From Bradyrhizobium sp. CCGUVB1N3 (GTDB lineage Bacteria > Pseudomonadota > Alphaproteobacteria > Rhizobiales > Xanthobacteraceae), in the NCBI RefSeq assembly GCF_024199925.1, contig NZ_JANADR010000001.1, positions 558,001-622,000 of the forward strand: a DNA stretch of 64,000 nucleotides, given 5' to 3'. Under the pieces are notes generated by a model. The model did no database searches, had not been told where the DNA came from, and was given only the letters and a program-made list of their open reading frames with translations. This document shows, piece by piece, positions 35,746 through 44,175 of the stretch (the stretch's first letter is position 1; every line of letters begins with the position of its first letter). The position numbers were made by a program, and so were the translations under genes.

Positions 35746-35780
35746 TTGACGAGACCTAATCATTTGTACATTAGTACAAA
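35746..35780 (+). promoter_or_regulatory. Promoter with TetR-type operator upstream of the extradiol dioxygenase
   Basis: A -35 element TTGACG at 35746-35751 is followed by a palindrome TTTGTAC-ATTA-GTACAAA at 35763-35780 that covers the expected -10 region. Over about 38 bases it matches the sequence in front of tetR at 56931-56969 with only a few mismatches. Repression by that TetR protein is inferred from this match. About 120 bases of leader separate it from the dioxygenase start. Confidence 0.7.
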
Positions 35781-35898
35781 TGAACCGGCGGCCGGCAGGG
35801 CTGCCCGCGCGCATGCAGGTCCCGCCGTTGCGTCCGCAAGCCCGCGTCGAAATTCCGGGATCCGTGGAAAGCGGATCGCCCGTCATGCCATGGAGGAA

Positions 35899-36870
35899 AT
35901 GATGCAGCCTGAACCGATCCTCGATCTCGCCCATCTCGGCCATATGGAGCTGTTGACGCCGAAGCCCGACGAGAGCCTGAAATTCTTCGTCGACGTCATG
36001 GGCATGACCGTCAGCGGACGACAAGGCGAGTCGGTCTATTTGCGCGGCTGGGATGACTATGAACGCTATTCGCTAAAACTCACGTCGTCGAAAACCTCCG
36101 GCATGGGTCACATGGCGCTACGTGCGCGGAGCCAGCAGGCGCTGGAGCGGCGCGTCGCCGCGCTCAAGGGATCGGGCTTCGACATCGGCTGGATCGACGG
36201 CGACATGGGGCAGGGGCCGACCTTCCGCTGCCGCGATCCCGACGGCCACATCGTCGAGCTCTATTACGAGACCGAATGGTATCAGGCGCCGCCCGAGCTG
36301 AAGCCCGCGCTGAAGAACCAGGCCCAGCGCTTTCCCGCACGCGGCGTCAACGTCCGCCGCCTCGACCATCTCAACTGCCTCGCGGCCGATATCAAGGCGA
36401 ACCGCCAGTTCTTCGAGAACTATCTCGGCTGCCGCCTCACCGAGCAGATCGTGCTCAACGACGGCCGGGAAGCCGCGATGTGGCTGACGATGTCGAACAA
36501 GAGCTACGATTTTGCTTATTCGCTCGACCACTCCGGCGTGCCTGGCCGCTTCCATCACGTCACCTACGCGCTCGACAGTCGCGAAGAGATTTTGCGCGCT
36601 GCCGACATCTTCCTGGAGAACGGCGTCTACATCGAGACCGGCCCGCACAAGCACGCGATCCAGCAGACCTTCTTCCTCTACGTTTATGAGCCCGGCGGCA
36701 ACCGCGTCGAAGTCGCCAACGCCGGCGCGCGCCTTATCCTCGCGCCCGACTGGAAGCCGATCGTGTGGACGGAGGAGGAGCGCAAGAAGGGCCAGGCGTG
36801 GGGCCTGAAGACGATCGAGTCCTTCCACACCCACGGCACGCCGCCGGTGGAGATCAAGAAGCACGCCTGA
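35899..36870 (+). CDS. Extradiol ring-cleavage dioxygenase (catechol 2,3-dioxygenase type, VOC fold)
   Basis: About 323-residue two-domain type I extradiol dioxygenase. Fe(II) ligands expected in the family are visible in the C-terminal domain: His in RRLDHLNCLA, His in GRFHHVTYAL and Glu in NRVEVANAG. The N-terminal domain starts LAHLGHMELLTPKP. It cleaves a catechol-type ring next to the diol; the substrate is not defined. The start is ATG 35899 or 35902 just after GGAGGA; ATG 35890 lies before that RBS. It shares a promoter/operator with tetR 21 kb away and converges with nicB (one base between stops). I infer that it feeds the lactonase/aldolase operon. Confidence 0.85.
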   Translation: MMQPEPILDLAHLGHMELLTPKPDESLKFFVDVMGMTVSGRQGESVYLRGWDDYERYSLKLTSSKTSGMGHMALRARSQQALERRVAALKGSGFDIGWIDGDMGQGPTFRCRDPDGHIVELYYETEWYQAPPELKPALKNQAQRFPARGVNVRRLDHLNCLAADIKANRQFFENYLGCRLTEQIVLNDGREAAMWLTMSNKSYDFAYSLDHSGVPGRFHHVTYALDSREEILRAADIFLENGVYIETGPHKHAIQQTFFLYVYEPGGNRVEVANAGARLILAPDWKPIVWTEEERKKGQAWGLKTIESFHTHGTPPVEIKKHA

Positions 36871-36871
36871 T

Positions 36872-39800
36872 CTAGTGCGTGGACGATCGCACGCGTGCGA
36901 TCGTCTCGCTGATGCCAGTCCACGCCGGCTTGTCCGGCGCGAATTGTTTGCGCAGAAACGTGACGAGCTCCTCGACCTGCGCATCGCTCATGCTGTGCTT
37001 GAAGGCCGGCATGTAGCCGAGGTCGGTTGATGCGGGCTCGGTAATGCCGTGCAGGATGACCTGCACGAGATTGTCCGGCGCGTTGCTGTGCAGATTGCTG
37101 TTGAGCGCAAGCGAGGGCCGGCTGCCGAACAGCGGCAGGCCGCCGATCTCATGGCAGACGGCGCAGGCGCCTTGATAGAGCCGCGCGCCAGTTGATGAGG
37201 CAACGGTGACCCGCGTTGCGCTCTCGAGCCTGGCCGCGAGAGCGTCCTGCGCATGCTTGTCGATCGCGCTGTCGTTGAACGAGCCGAGATAAACCGCCAT
37301 CGCGCGGATGTCGTGATCGGGCAGGGCCGCGAGATCCCGCACGATGGGCGCCATCGGGCCCGCCGCTACGCCGTGGAACCGCGAATGGCCGGTGCGCAAA
37401 TAGGCGTAAAGTTCCTCCTCGCTCCAGGGGATCGGCGCCTGCGACAGCGACGTCAGCGCCGGCGCCTCCCAACCCTCGGCAAAGCCGCCGGCGAGATAGG
37501 CGCTCCGCCGCTCGGCGCCGAGCGCATTGCGCGGCGAATGGCAGGCGCTGCAATGGCCGAGGCTTTCGACGAGATAGGCGCCACGATTCCACTGCTCGGA
37601 CTTGGTCGGATCCGGCTTGAGCACGTCGGTCTGATGGAATAGCGCGTTCCAGCCCGCCAACAATGGCCGAAGGTTGAACGGGAACGCGAGCGCATTGTTC
37701 GGTGCGGTCGCACGCACCGCGGGCTGCGCCATCAGGTACGCGTACAGCGCTTGCATGTCGGCGTCGCTTGTCTTCGCAAAATGCGTGTAGGGGAATGCGG
37801 GATAGAGCTGTCGCCCGTCGCGATGCAGTCCCTCGCGCATCGCGCGCTCGAACGCCGGATAGGACCAGGCGCCGATGCCTGTCTCGACGTCGGACGTGAT
37901 GTTGGTGCTGTAGATCGTGCCGAACGGCGTTTCCAGCCCACGACCACCCGCGTTCAGCGCGCCGCCGACGGTCGTGTGGCACTCCGCGCAATTGCCGAGC
38001 GCGGCGAGCTCTGCGCCGCGCGCGATCGTCGCAGCGGAATAGACGGACGCATCGGGCCGTGCGATCGGCGCAATGGCGCGGCCCGGTAGCAAGGCGGCGC
38101 CGATGCCGACCGCGGCCGTACAGAGCGCGGCCATCGTTGCGAAGATGCCGGCGCGCTTCGCAAACGGGTTTGTCCAGGAGCTAGCCGGCGCGGCCGCCGG
38201 CGCAGGTAACGCCTGAGGCTCAGCCGGCACATCGCCGCGCAAGCCCCTGAGGATGCGCTCCGGCGTGAACGGCGGCTCGCGGAAACGCACGCCGGTTGCA
38301 TCGAAGATCGCATTCGCGATCGCCGCAGCGCTCGGCACCGAGGCCGACTCGCCGACGCCGAGCGGCGGCTGGTCCTGACGCGGCAACATCAGCACGTCGA
38401 TCTCAGGCACATCGGGGAACGGGATGATCGGGTAGGCGCCCCATTCGCGCGCCGCGACCGCTCCGCGCTCGAAGGAGACCTCCTCCATCAGCGCCCTGCT
38501 GGTCGACTGGATCACGTTGCCCTGGATCTGGTGGCGCACGCCGTCCGGATTGATCATCAATCCGGAATCCTGCCCTGCGACGACGCGGGTGACGCTGACA
38601 TCGCCGGTCGTCTTGTTCACCGCGACGTCGGCGATCCAGGCCGACCACGCCGCGCCATAGCCGGGAAACTTGCTGTGGACATAGAGCGCGTAGGCGAAGC
38701 CGCGCCCATTCACCACCTCGCCGTCCTTGTCCTGCCGCACCGGCCGCGGTGTCCAGCCCGCGCGCTCGGCGACCGCATTGACGAGATCGACCGCGCGCGG
38801 GTCCTTCAGATAGCGCAGGCGATATTCGATCGGATCGACACCGGCTTCGCTCGCGAGCTCGTCGATATAGGACTCATGCGCAAAGGTGTTCGGCAGCGCC
38901 GAGACGCCGCGTAACCAGGAGGCGCGTACGATCGGCGGCATGTCGTGCGCGACGACGCGCATGTGATCGTAATCGTAGGGCGGAATCGCGGTGCGGTCGC
39001 CCATCTGAAGCACGTCGGGCTCGGGCGGGATCCGGCCGGTGAGAACCAGCGCAAGTGTCGGCGCGGCGTTCGACGGATAGCGTGTGGCGAGATCGTAACC
39101 GGCGACACCGCCGTCGGCGTTCAGCCCGCCATTGACGTCGATGAGCTGCGCGGTGCCCTTCGGCTCCCAGGCGTGCTCCTGCTCCCGCGACAACTGCACG
39201 CGCACGGGCCGGCCGACCGCGCGCGAGAGCAGCAGTGCGTCCGCGGTGACGTCATCGGCGCAGTTGCGGCCGTAGCAGCCGGCGGCCTCCAGCCGGATCA
39301 CCTCGATCTCGGTCTCGGGCCGCTCGATCAGCAAGGCAAGGTCGGTGCGCAGGACGTGCGGGTTTTGCGTTCCGGACCAGACCCGGATGCGACCGTCCTG
39401 AAAATCGGCGACGGCGCAGGACGGCCCGATCGAAGCGTGCATCTGGTAGGGCCAGACGTAAGTGCGCTGCATTGGCTTGGCGGCGCCGGCGATTGCCGCG
39501 TTCACGTCGCCCTTGTCGATCAGCGTGCGCGGCGTCGATGGGTTGGCGCGTAGCGCAGTCTCGAGATCGGCGAGATCGGGCAGGGCGGGCGTCGGCTTCC
39601 AGATCACCTTGAGCCGGCTTGCGGCCAGAACCGCATTCTCCTCGCGCTCGGCGACGACGCCGACGAAGTCGCCGATGTGCACGACGGCGACGAGGCCAGG
39701 GATGTCCCGCACCGAGGACTCGTCCACCGCGATCAGGCTGGTACCGACGAACGGGCCGGCATCCACGCCGGCATAGGGCGGGCGCACGACGCGGCCGTGC

Positions 39801-40399
39801 AGCATGCCGGGCACACGGATGTCATGCACGAAGGTCAGCTCGCCCGTTGCCTTCGCCGGCAGGTCGACGCGCGGCACTGAGCGGCCGACGATGGCGTAGT
39901 CGCCGACGGGCTTCACGGCGACATCATCGGCAAGCTCGAGGCGGATGATCTCATCGCCGATCAGCTCACCAAAGCTGATGCTGCGGTTGTGGCCGCGAAC
40001 CAGCCCATCCTGAATGCCGAGTTCCGCAGCCGGCAGCTCCAGCCGTTCGGCGGCGCGCGCGATCAGAAAATGCCGCGCTTGTGCGGCGGCCTTGCGCAGG
40101 GGAACGGCGGTGATCTGGATCGTCTCGCTCGCAATCGTCGCGCCCTGGTTCGGCACGACGGCCGTATCGCCGAGCACCACGACGACGCGGGCAAAGGACA
40201 CGTCGAGCTCTTCGGCAACGATCTGGCCGAGCGCGGTGCGGATGCCGGTGCCGAGATCGACATGGCCGTTATAGGCGTTGACCGAGCCGTCCGCGGTGAT
40301 CCGGACAAAGGTCTCGGACGTGCCGTCGTCCAGCGCGCGAGCGACGACGAGCGAACCGGAGCGCCGCTCAGTTTCATTCGACACGGGGGAGGTCATCAA
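36872..40399 (-). CDS. nicB: Nicotinate hydroxylase-like molybdopterin subunit with C-terminal cytochrome c domains (NicB-like)
   Basis: 1,175-residue xanthine-dehydrogenase-family protein. Residues 1-740 form the molybdopterin-binding part (GHVDLGTGIRTALGQIVAEE, QLSREQEHAWEPKG, LGVGESASVP). A membrane anchor near 755-775 is followed by three haem-c motifs CAECH (about 805), CSACH (about 950) and CAVCH (about 1080). This layout and length match NicB of the Pseudomonas putida nicotinate hydroxylase, which passes electrons to cytochromes. The gene overlaps nicA by four bases. Isoquinoline 1-oxidoreductase or aldehyde oxidoreductase are alternatives; the 6-hydroxynicotinate-reductase and enamidase homologues nearby favour nicotinate. 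Confidence 0.75.
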   Translation of the reverse strand: MMTSPVSNETERRSGSLVVARALDDGTSETFVRITADGSVNAYNGHVDLGTGIRTALGQIVAEELDVSFARVVVVLGDTAVVPNQGATIASETIQITAVPLRKAAAQARHFLIARAAERLELPAAELGIQDGLVRGHNRSISFGELIGDEIIRLELADDVAVKPVGDYAIVGRSVPRVDLPAKATGELTFVHDIRVPGMLHGRVVRPPYAGVDAGPFVGTSLIAVDESSVRDIPGLVAVVHIGDFVGVVAEREENAVLAASRLKVIWKPTPALPDLADLETALRANPSTPRTLIDKGDVNAAIAGAAKPMQRTYVWPYQMHASIGPSCAVADFQDGRIRVWSGTQNPHVLRTDLALLIERPETEIEVIRLEAAGCYGRNCADDVTADALLLSRAVGRPVRVQLSREQEHAWEPKGTAQLIDVNGGLNADGGVAGYDLATRYPSNAAPTLALVLTGRIPPEPDVLQMGDRTAIPPYDYDHMRVVAHDMPPIVRASWLRGVSALPNTFAHESYIDELASEAGVDPIEYRLRYLKDPRAVDLVNAVAERAGWTPRPVRQDKDGEVVNGRGFAYALYVHSKFPGYGAAWSAWIADVAVNKTTGDVSVTRVVAGQDSGLMINPDGVRHQIQGNVIQSTSRALMEEVSFERGAVAAREWGAYPIIPFPDVPEIDVLMLPRQDQPPLGVGESASVPSAAAIANAIFDATGVRFREPPFTPERILRGLRGDVPAEPQALPAPAAAPASSWTNPFAKRAGIFATMAALCTAAVGIGAALLPGRAIAPIARPDASVYSAATIARGAELAALGNCAECHTTVGGALNAGGRGLETPFGTIYSTNITSDVETGIGAWSYPAFERAMREGLHRDGRQLYPAFPYTHFAKTSDADMQALYAYLMAQPAVRATAPNNALAFPFNLRPLLAGWNALFHQTDVLKPDPTKSEQWNRGAYLVESLGHCSACHSPRNALGAERRSAYLAGGFAEGWEAPALTSLSQAPIPWSEEELYAYLRTGHSRFHGVAAGPMAPIVRDLAALPDHDIRAMAVYLGSFNDSAIDKHAQDALAARLESATRVTVASSTGARLYQGACAVCHEIGGLPLFGSRPSLALNSNLHSNAPDNLVQVILHGITEPASTDLGYMPAFKHSMSDAQVEELVTFLRKQFAPDKPAWTGISETIARVRSSTH

Positions 40400-40878
40400 T
40401 CACCGGCCTCGGCAAGCTGGCCTGATGCGCGCATCACCGCGCGGAGGATTTCGACATGCGTGCAGCAACGGCAGAGATTGTAACGCAGCGTCGCCATTGC
40501 CTCCTGCTCGGTGGGCTGAGGGTTGATCGCAAGCAGCGCCTTGGTGGTCATGATCATGCCATTGAGGCAGTAGCCGCATTGCGCGGCTTGCTCGTCGATG
40601 AAGGCCTGCTGCACAGGGTCCGGTTCGTCGCGCGTGCCGAGCCCTTCAAGCGTCACGATGTCGCGCCCCACACAGCCGCCGATCGGAATGACGCACGAAC
40701 GTGCCGCGAGCCCGTCGATCAGGACAGTGCAGGTGCCGCATTCGCCGAGGCCGCATCCATATTTCGGGCCGTTGAGTTCGAGGTCGTTGCGCAGCACATA
40801 CAGTAGCGGCGTCTCCGGCGCGGCGGCGACGTCGTGGATCCCGCCATTCACGGTGAGGCGGATCGTGGTCTGCGTCAT
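40396..40878 (-). CDS. nicA: [2Fe-2S] subunit of nicotinate hydroxylase-like enzyme (NicA-like)
   Basis: 160-residue small subunit with two [2Fe-2S] centres. The plant-type ferredoxin cysteines are in YGCGLGECGTCTVLIDG and a later ARSC, and the second cluster is in AQCGYCLNGMIM and NLCRCCTHVEIL. It carries electrons from the molybdenum centre to the haem domains of NicB. The ATG at 40878 is chosen for the conserved start MTQTTIRLTVNGG. It is first in the operon, behind a promoter with an embedded palindrome. Confidence 0.82.
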   Translation of the reverse strand: MTQTTIRLTVNGGIHDVAAAPETPLLYVLRNDLELNGPKYGCGLGECGTCTVLIDGLAARSCVIPIGGCVGRDIVTLEGLGTRDEPDPVQQAFIDEQAAQCGYCLNGMIMTTKALLAINPQPTEQEAMATLRYNLCRCCTHVEILRAVMRASGQLAEAGD

Positions 40879-40924
40879 CTCTGGTCCCGGCAGTGCGGCT
40901 GCGCGTGTCAAATTGCGAAGCCCG

Positions 40925-40952
40925 ACGATACCGTTTGTACACAAACGTGCAA
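40925..40952 (-). promoter_or_regulatory. nicAB promoter with palindrome filling the spacer
   Basis: On the minus strand: -35 TTGCAC (40952-40947), a 16-bp spacer, and -10 TATCGT (40930-40925). The spacer is almost exactly the palindrome CGTTTGT-GT-ACAAACG, so a bound repressor would block RNA polymerase. Its half-site TTTGT resembles the TetR operator at 35763 and 56952, but spacing and centre differ. Confidence 0.6.
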
Positions 40953-41055
40953 GCGCCGCATGCCGCACTGCAGCGCGGTTGCCCGCTTTGTGGACAGTTC
41001 GGGCAGGCAGATGAGGTTTTATTCGGCAGCCTCATGGTTTTGCCGGTGGTGCCGC

Positions 41056-41098
41056 TTGACAGCTTCCGGCATCGCGCGCAACATCGTTCGTATACGAA
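41056..41098 (+). promoter_or_regulatory. Promoter and TTCGTATACGAA operator of the 6-hydroxynicotinate-reductase operon
   Basis: A consensus -35 TTGACA lies at 41056-41061, a weak -10 (CAACAT) 17 bp on, and the perfect 12-bp palindrome TTCGTATACGAA at 41087-41098 over the expected transcription start. Two near copies lie between the enamidase and ferredoxin reductase genes at 51931 and 51945. The MarR protein at the end of this operon is the likely ligand-responsive repressor. Confidence 0.65.
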
Positions 41099-41129
41099 TG
41101 ATAAGCCCCTGTGATCCGCTGGCTTTGAC

Positions 41130-42587
41130 ATGGTGACCGAAGCGACGAGCGCTGCCTCCGACAAAATCCGATGCGATGCCTGTCCGGTGATGTGCTACAT
41201 CAAGCCGGGCGCGGCAGGAGCCTGCGACCGCTATGCCAATCACGACGGCAAGCTCGTCCGCGTCGATCCGCATATCATCCTCGAGCGCACGGTGTCGCAT
41301 GGCGGCAAGCTGGTGCCGTTCAGCCGGTCAGAGGATTGGGACGGCAAGATCGTCCATGAACCCTCGACCTTCGTCACCGCGATCGGCGCGGGCACGACCT
41401 ATCCCGACTACAAGCCGGCGCCGTTCATCGTCTCATCGGAAGTCGATGGCGTCGACATGGTCACCGTCGTGACTGAAGGCATCTTCTCCTATTGTGGCGT
41501 CAAGGTGAAGATCGACACCGACCGCTATCTCGGCCCGGAAAGCGCGGTCGTGCGCGCGCAGGGCGAGGCCGTCGGCCACGTCACGACCAGTGAATACGGC
41601 TCGCAGATGCTGTCGCTCGGCGGCGTGCATCATCTGACCGGCGGCTCCAAGAAGGAAGGCCGCGTCACCTGCGACACGCTGATGGATCTCTCCAACTGCA
41701 AGCCTGTCGAGTTCACGATCGACGATGGCGCGACGGTGGTGGTTCAGGCGGGAGAGCCGCCGATCGTCAACGGCGTGAAGGAAGAGCGCATGCGCGTCGG
41801 CTGCGGCTCGGCGACGATCGGCATGTTCGCCAAGCAGTGGCACGGCAAGGTCGATGAGGTCGTCGTGGTCGACGATCACATCACCGGCGTGCTCAGCGAG
41901 CACCAGGCCGGCAAGCTGCTCGACATCGCCGACACCGGTATCAAGATGAAGGGCCGGCGCTCGACGCCCGGCCGCTATTTCCAGGTCGCCGATCCCGGCA
42001 CGGGCTGGGGCGGCACCAACATCTCCGATCCGCTGTCGATCCTCGGCCCCTTCAACGCCAAGGAAGCAAAACCCGGCTTGACCATGCTGATGGTCTCCAC
42101 GACCGGCGAGCACGCGTCCTACTATGTGCTCGACGACGCCCTGAAGCCGGTCGAGACCGAGATGCCGGCGGACTTGCGATTCTCGGTCGAGCGCATCCAG
42201 GAGAATTGCGAGCCGGCGCTTTGCACGGTGCTGTTCATGGCGGGGGCCGGCGGCTCCTTGCGCGCCGGCGTCACCGATAATCCAGTGCGTCTGACACGCT
42301 CGGTGAAGGATGCGCTGACGCGCGTCACCAGCGGCGGTGCGCCGGTTTATGTCTGGCCTGGCGGCGGCATCACCTACATGGTCGATGTGACGCAGATGCC
42401 GGCCGGTGCGTTCGGCTATGTGCCGACGCCGGCCCTTGTCGCGCCGATCGAGTTCACCATGAGGCTGTCCGACTATGCCGCGCTCGGGGGGCACATGGAC
42501 CATGTGCGTCCGCTGTCCGAGGTCCAGGAGAGCGATGATGTCCGCCAGGTGCCGTGGCAGAACCCGATCCCGGGGCGGCGCGCATGA
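41130..42587 (+). CDS. 6-hydroxynicotinate reductase homologue (iron-sulfur flavoprotein)
   Basis: 485-residue protein with an N-terminal cluster motif DACPVMCYIKPGAAGACDRY (four cysteines, residues 15-32) fitting a [4Fe-4S] centre, and further conserved cysteines at about 122, 181, 190 and 225. I recognise it as a homologue of 6-hydroxynicotinate reductase of Eubacterium barkeri, which reduces 6-hydroxynicotinate to 1,4,5,6-tetrahydro-6-oxonicotinate with reduced ferredoxin. It overlaps the UPF0280 gene by four bases. A ferredoxin reductase gene under the same predicted operator lies at 52004. Substrate certainty is moderate; recognition is of the whole sequence, not of a proven active site. 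Confidence 0.7.
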   Translation: MVTEATSAASDKIRCDACPVMCYIKPGAAGACDRYANHDGKLVRVDPHIILERTVSHGGKLVPFSRSEDWDGKIVHEPSTFVTAIGAGTTYPDYKPAPFIVSSEVDGVDMVTVVTEGIFSYCGVKVKIDTDRYLGPESAVVRAQGEAVGHVTTSEYGSQMLSLGGVHHLTGGSKKEGRVTCDTLMDLSNCKPVEFTIDDGATVVVQAGEPPIVNGVKEERMRVGCGSATIGMFAKQWHGKVDEVVVVDDHITGVLSEHQAGKLLDIADTGIKMKGRRSTPGRYFQVADPGTGWGGTNISDPLSILGPFNAKEAKPGLTMLMVSTTGEHASYYVLDDALKPVETEMPADLRFSVERIQENCEPALCTVLFMAGAGGSLRAGVTDNPVRLTRSVKDALTRVTSGGAPVYVWPGGGITYMVDVTQMPAGAFGYVPTPALVAPIEFTMRLSDYAALGGHMDHVRPLSEVQESDDVRQVPWQNPIPGRRA

Positions 42588-43483
42588 GGAGGCTCCCGCA
42601 AATCGCATTGCTGTCTGATGGCCGGCGGCTGCATTTGCAGGATGGTCCGATTGATCTGATCGTGGAGGCGAGGGGAGCCGCACAGCATGTGCGCGCGGCC
42701 CATGAGGCGGCGGCGCGGCGGTTCACCGGACTGCTCGACGAGCTCTGCGAGGAATTGCCCGAGTTGCGCAAGGCAGCGCTGCCGACGCAGTGCTGTCTTA
42801 AAGGTGTCGTCGCGCGGCGTATGTCCGCGGCCGTCGCACCCTATGCCGCCGATTGCTTCATCACGCCGATGGCCGCGGTCGCCGGCAGCGTGGCTGAGGA
42901 GATTGTGGGCGCGATGCTCGGTGCCGCGCAGCTCGACCAGGCCTATGTCAACAATGGCGGCGATATTGCGCTTCATCTAGGTGAGGGCGAGCGCTTCACC
43001 GTTGGTCTCATGGATCGCCCCGACCGCGACGGCGTGATGCGGGCGATGACGATCGAGGCGGACGATCCGGTCCGCGGCATCGCGACCAGCGGGCGCCATG
43101 GCCGCAGTTTCTCGCTCGGCATCGCCGACGCGGTCACGGTGCTGGCCGCGACAGCCTCGCAAGCCGATGCGGCAGCGACCGTGATCGCCAATGCCGTCGA
43201 TCTGCCCGGGCATCCGGCGGTCAAGCGCCGTCCGGCGAACGAGCTCCAGCCCGACAGTGATCTCGGCGCGCGTCTCGTCACCCGCGAGGTCGGCGCATTG
43301 TCGCGGACAGATATTCGTGAGGCTCTCGAATCTGGCGCAGAATGTGCACGGCGTTTGTTCGATCGCGGACTGATCGAGGGTGCCGTGCTCAGGCTTTGTG
43401 GTGATATGCTTGTCATCGGGACCAAGGATATTGAACGGCAGCGATTGCGCCCGTCTGTGTTGGAGAGCGCGGTCCATGCCTGA
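42584..43483 (+). CDS. UPF0280-family protein (ApbE-like fold)
   Basis: 299-residue protein of the UPF0280 group, related in fold to ApbE flavin transferases. Visible blocks include VNNGGDIALHLG (resembling the ApbE NxGGD motif), GIATSGRHGRSFSLGIADAV (compare the ApbE S-x-TSG and H-DP blocks) and a region of unrelated C-terminal sequence. It starts inside the reductase stop (ATGA) and is translated with it. I infer that it may attach or handle the flavin of the reductase; no function of the family is established to my knowledge. Confidence 0.8.
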   Translation: MRRLPQIALLSDGRRLHLQDGPIDLIVEARGAAQHVRAAHEAAARRFTGLLDELCEELPELRKAALPTQCCLKGVVARRMSAAVAPYAADCFITPMAAVAGSVAEEIVGAMLGAAQLDQAYVNNGGDIALHLGEGERFTVGLMDRPDRDGVMRAMTIEADDPVRGIATSGRHGRSFSLGIADAVTVLAATASQADAAATVIANAVDLPGHPAVKRRPANELQPDSDLGARLVTREVGALSRTDIREALESGAECARRLFDRGLIEGAVLRLCGDMLVIGTKDIERQRLRPSVLESAVHA

Positions 43484-43509
43484 TCAGGAAGCGAACTAAG
43501 GAAGCCGAC

Positions 43510-44094
43510 ATGAGCGTGATCATCCGCAAGATCGTCACCGTCGTCGAAGAGACGCAGAGGGAGATGGGACGGTCCGTGTCACCGCCGACCCGGCGCGCCG
43601 CGGCCATCGCAGTCATTGAGAATCCGTTCGCCGGAAAATATGTCGAAGATCTTTCATCGCTGATCGCGATCGGCGAGGAGCTCGGCGATCTCTTGTCAAA
43701 GCGCGCGGTGGCGGCGCTCGGCATCGAGGGCGCGAAGGTGCAGAGCTACGGCAAGGCTGCCGCCGTCGGAGAGAACGGCGAGCTGGAGCACGCGGCTGCG
43801 ATCCTGCATCCCAAGATGGGCGCGCCGGTGCGCAAGGTCCTCGGCAAGGGCGCGGCCCTGATTCCGTCGTCGAAGAAGCGCAGCGGTCCTGGCACGACCC
43901 TCGACATTCCCTTGGGCCACAAGGACGCGGCTTTCGTGCGCAGCCATTTCGATGGCATGGAAGTGCAGATCAATGACGCGCCGCGCGCCAACGAGATCAT
44001 GGTCGCGGTCGCCGTCACCGACAGCGGCCGTCCGCTGCCGCGGGTCGGTGGGCTGACGGTTGCGGAGATCAAGGGCGACGACGGCCTGCGTTAG
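43510..44094 (+). CDS. Amino-acid-synthesis family protein (PF06684)
   Basis: 194-residue protein of the AA_synth family. Conserved features are the start IIRKIVTVVEET, PPTRRAAAIAVIENPFAGK near residue 25, and HKDAAFVRSHFDGMEVQIND, all usual in the group. The ribosome-binding site AAGGAAG precedes the ATG. Despite its name the family has no secure reaction. Its place between the reductase/UPF0280 pair and the transporter suggests a role in the same N-heterocycle pathway. Confidence 0.82.
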   Translation: MSVIIRKIVTVVEETQREMGRSVSPPTRRAAAIAVIENPFAGKYVEDLSSLIAIGEELGDLLSKRAVAALGIEGAKVQSYGKAAAVGENGELEHAAAILHPKMGAPVRKVLGKGAALIPSSKKRSGPGTTLDIPLGHKDAAFVRSHFDGMEVQINDAPRANEIMVAVAVTDSGRPLPRVGGLTVAEIKGDDGLR

Positions 44095-44141
44095 AGCATG
44101 ATCCGGAAAAGTGGAACCGGTTTTCCGATAAGATCATGCTC
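44094..44141. repeat. Dispersed intergenic palindrome (GAGCATGATCCGG type)
   Basis: GAGCATGATCCGGAAAAGTG continues to CCGGTTTTCCGATAAG and ATCATGCTC, forming a long imperfect hairpin. A diverged copy is at 52793-52842. This is a repeat common in Rhizobiales intergenic DNA. It starts on the stop codon of the upstream gene. Confidence 0.7.
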
Positions 44142-44175
44142 AAGAAATAGAGTTTTCAAAAAACTGGAGGTTGGG

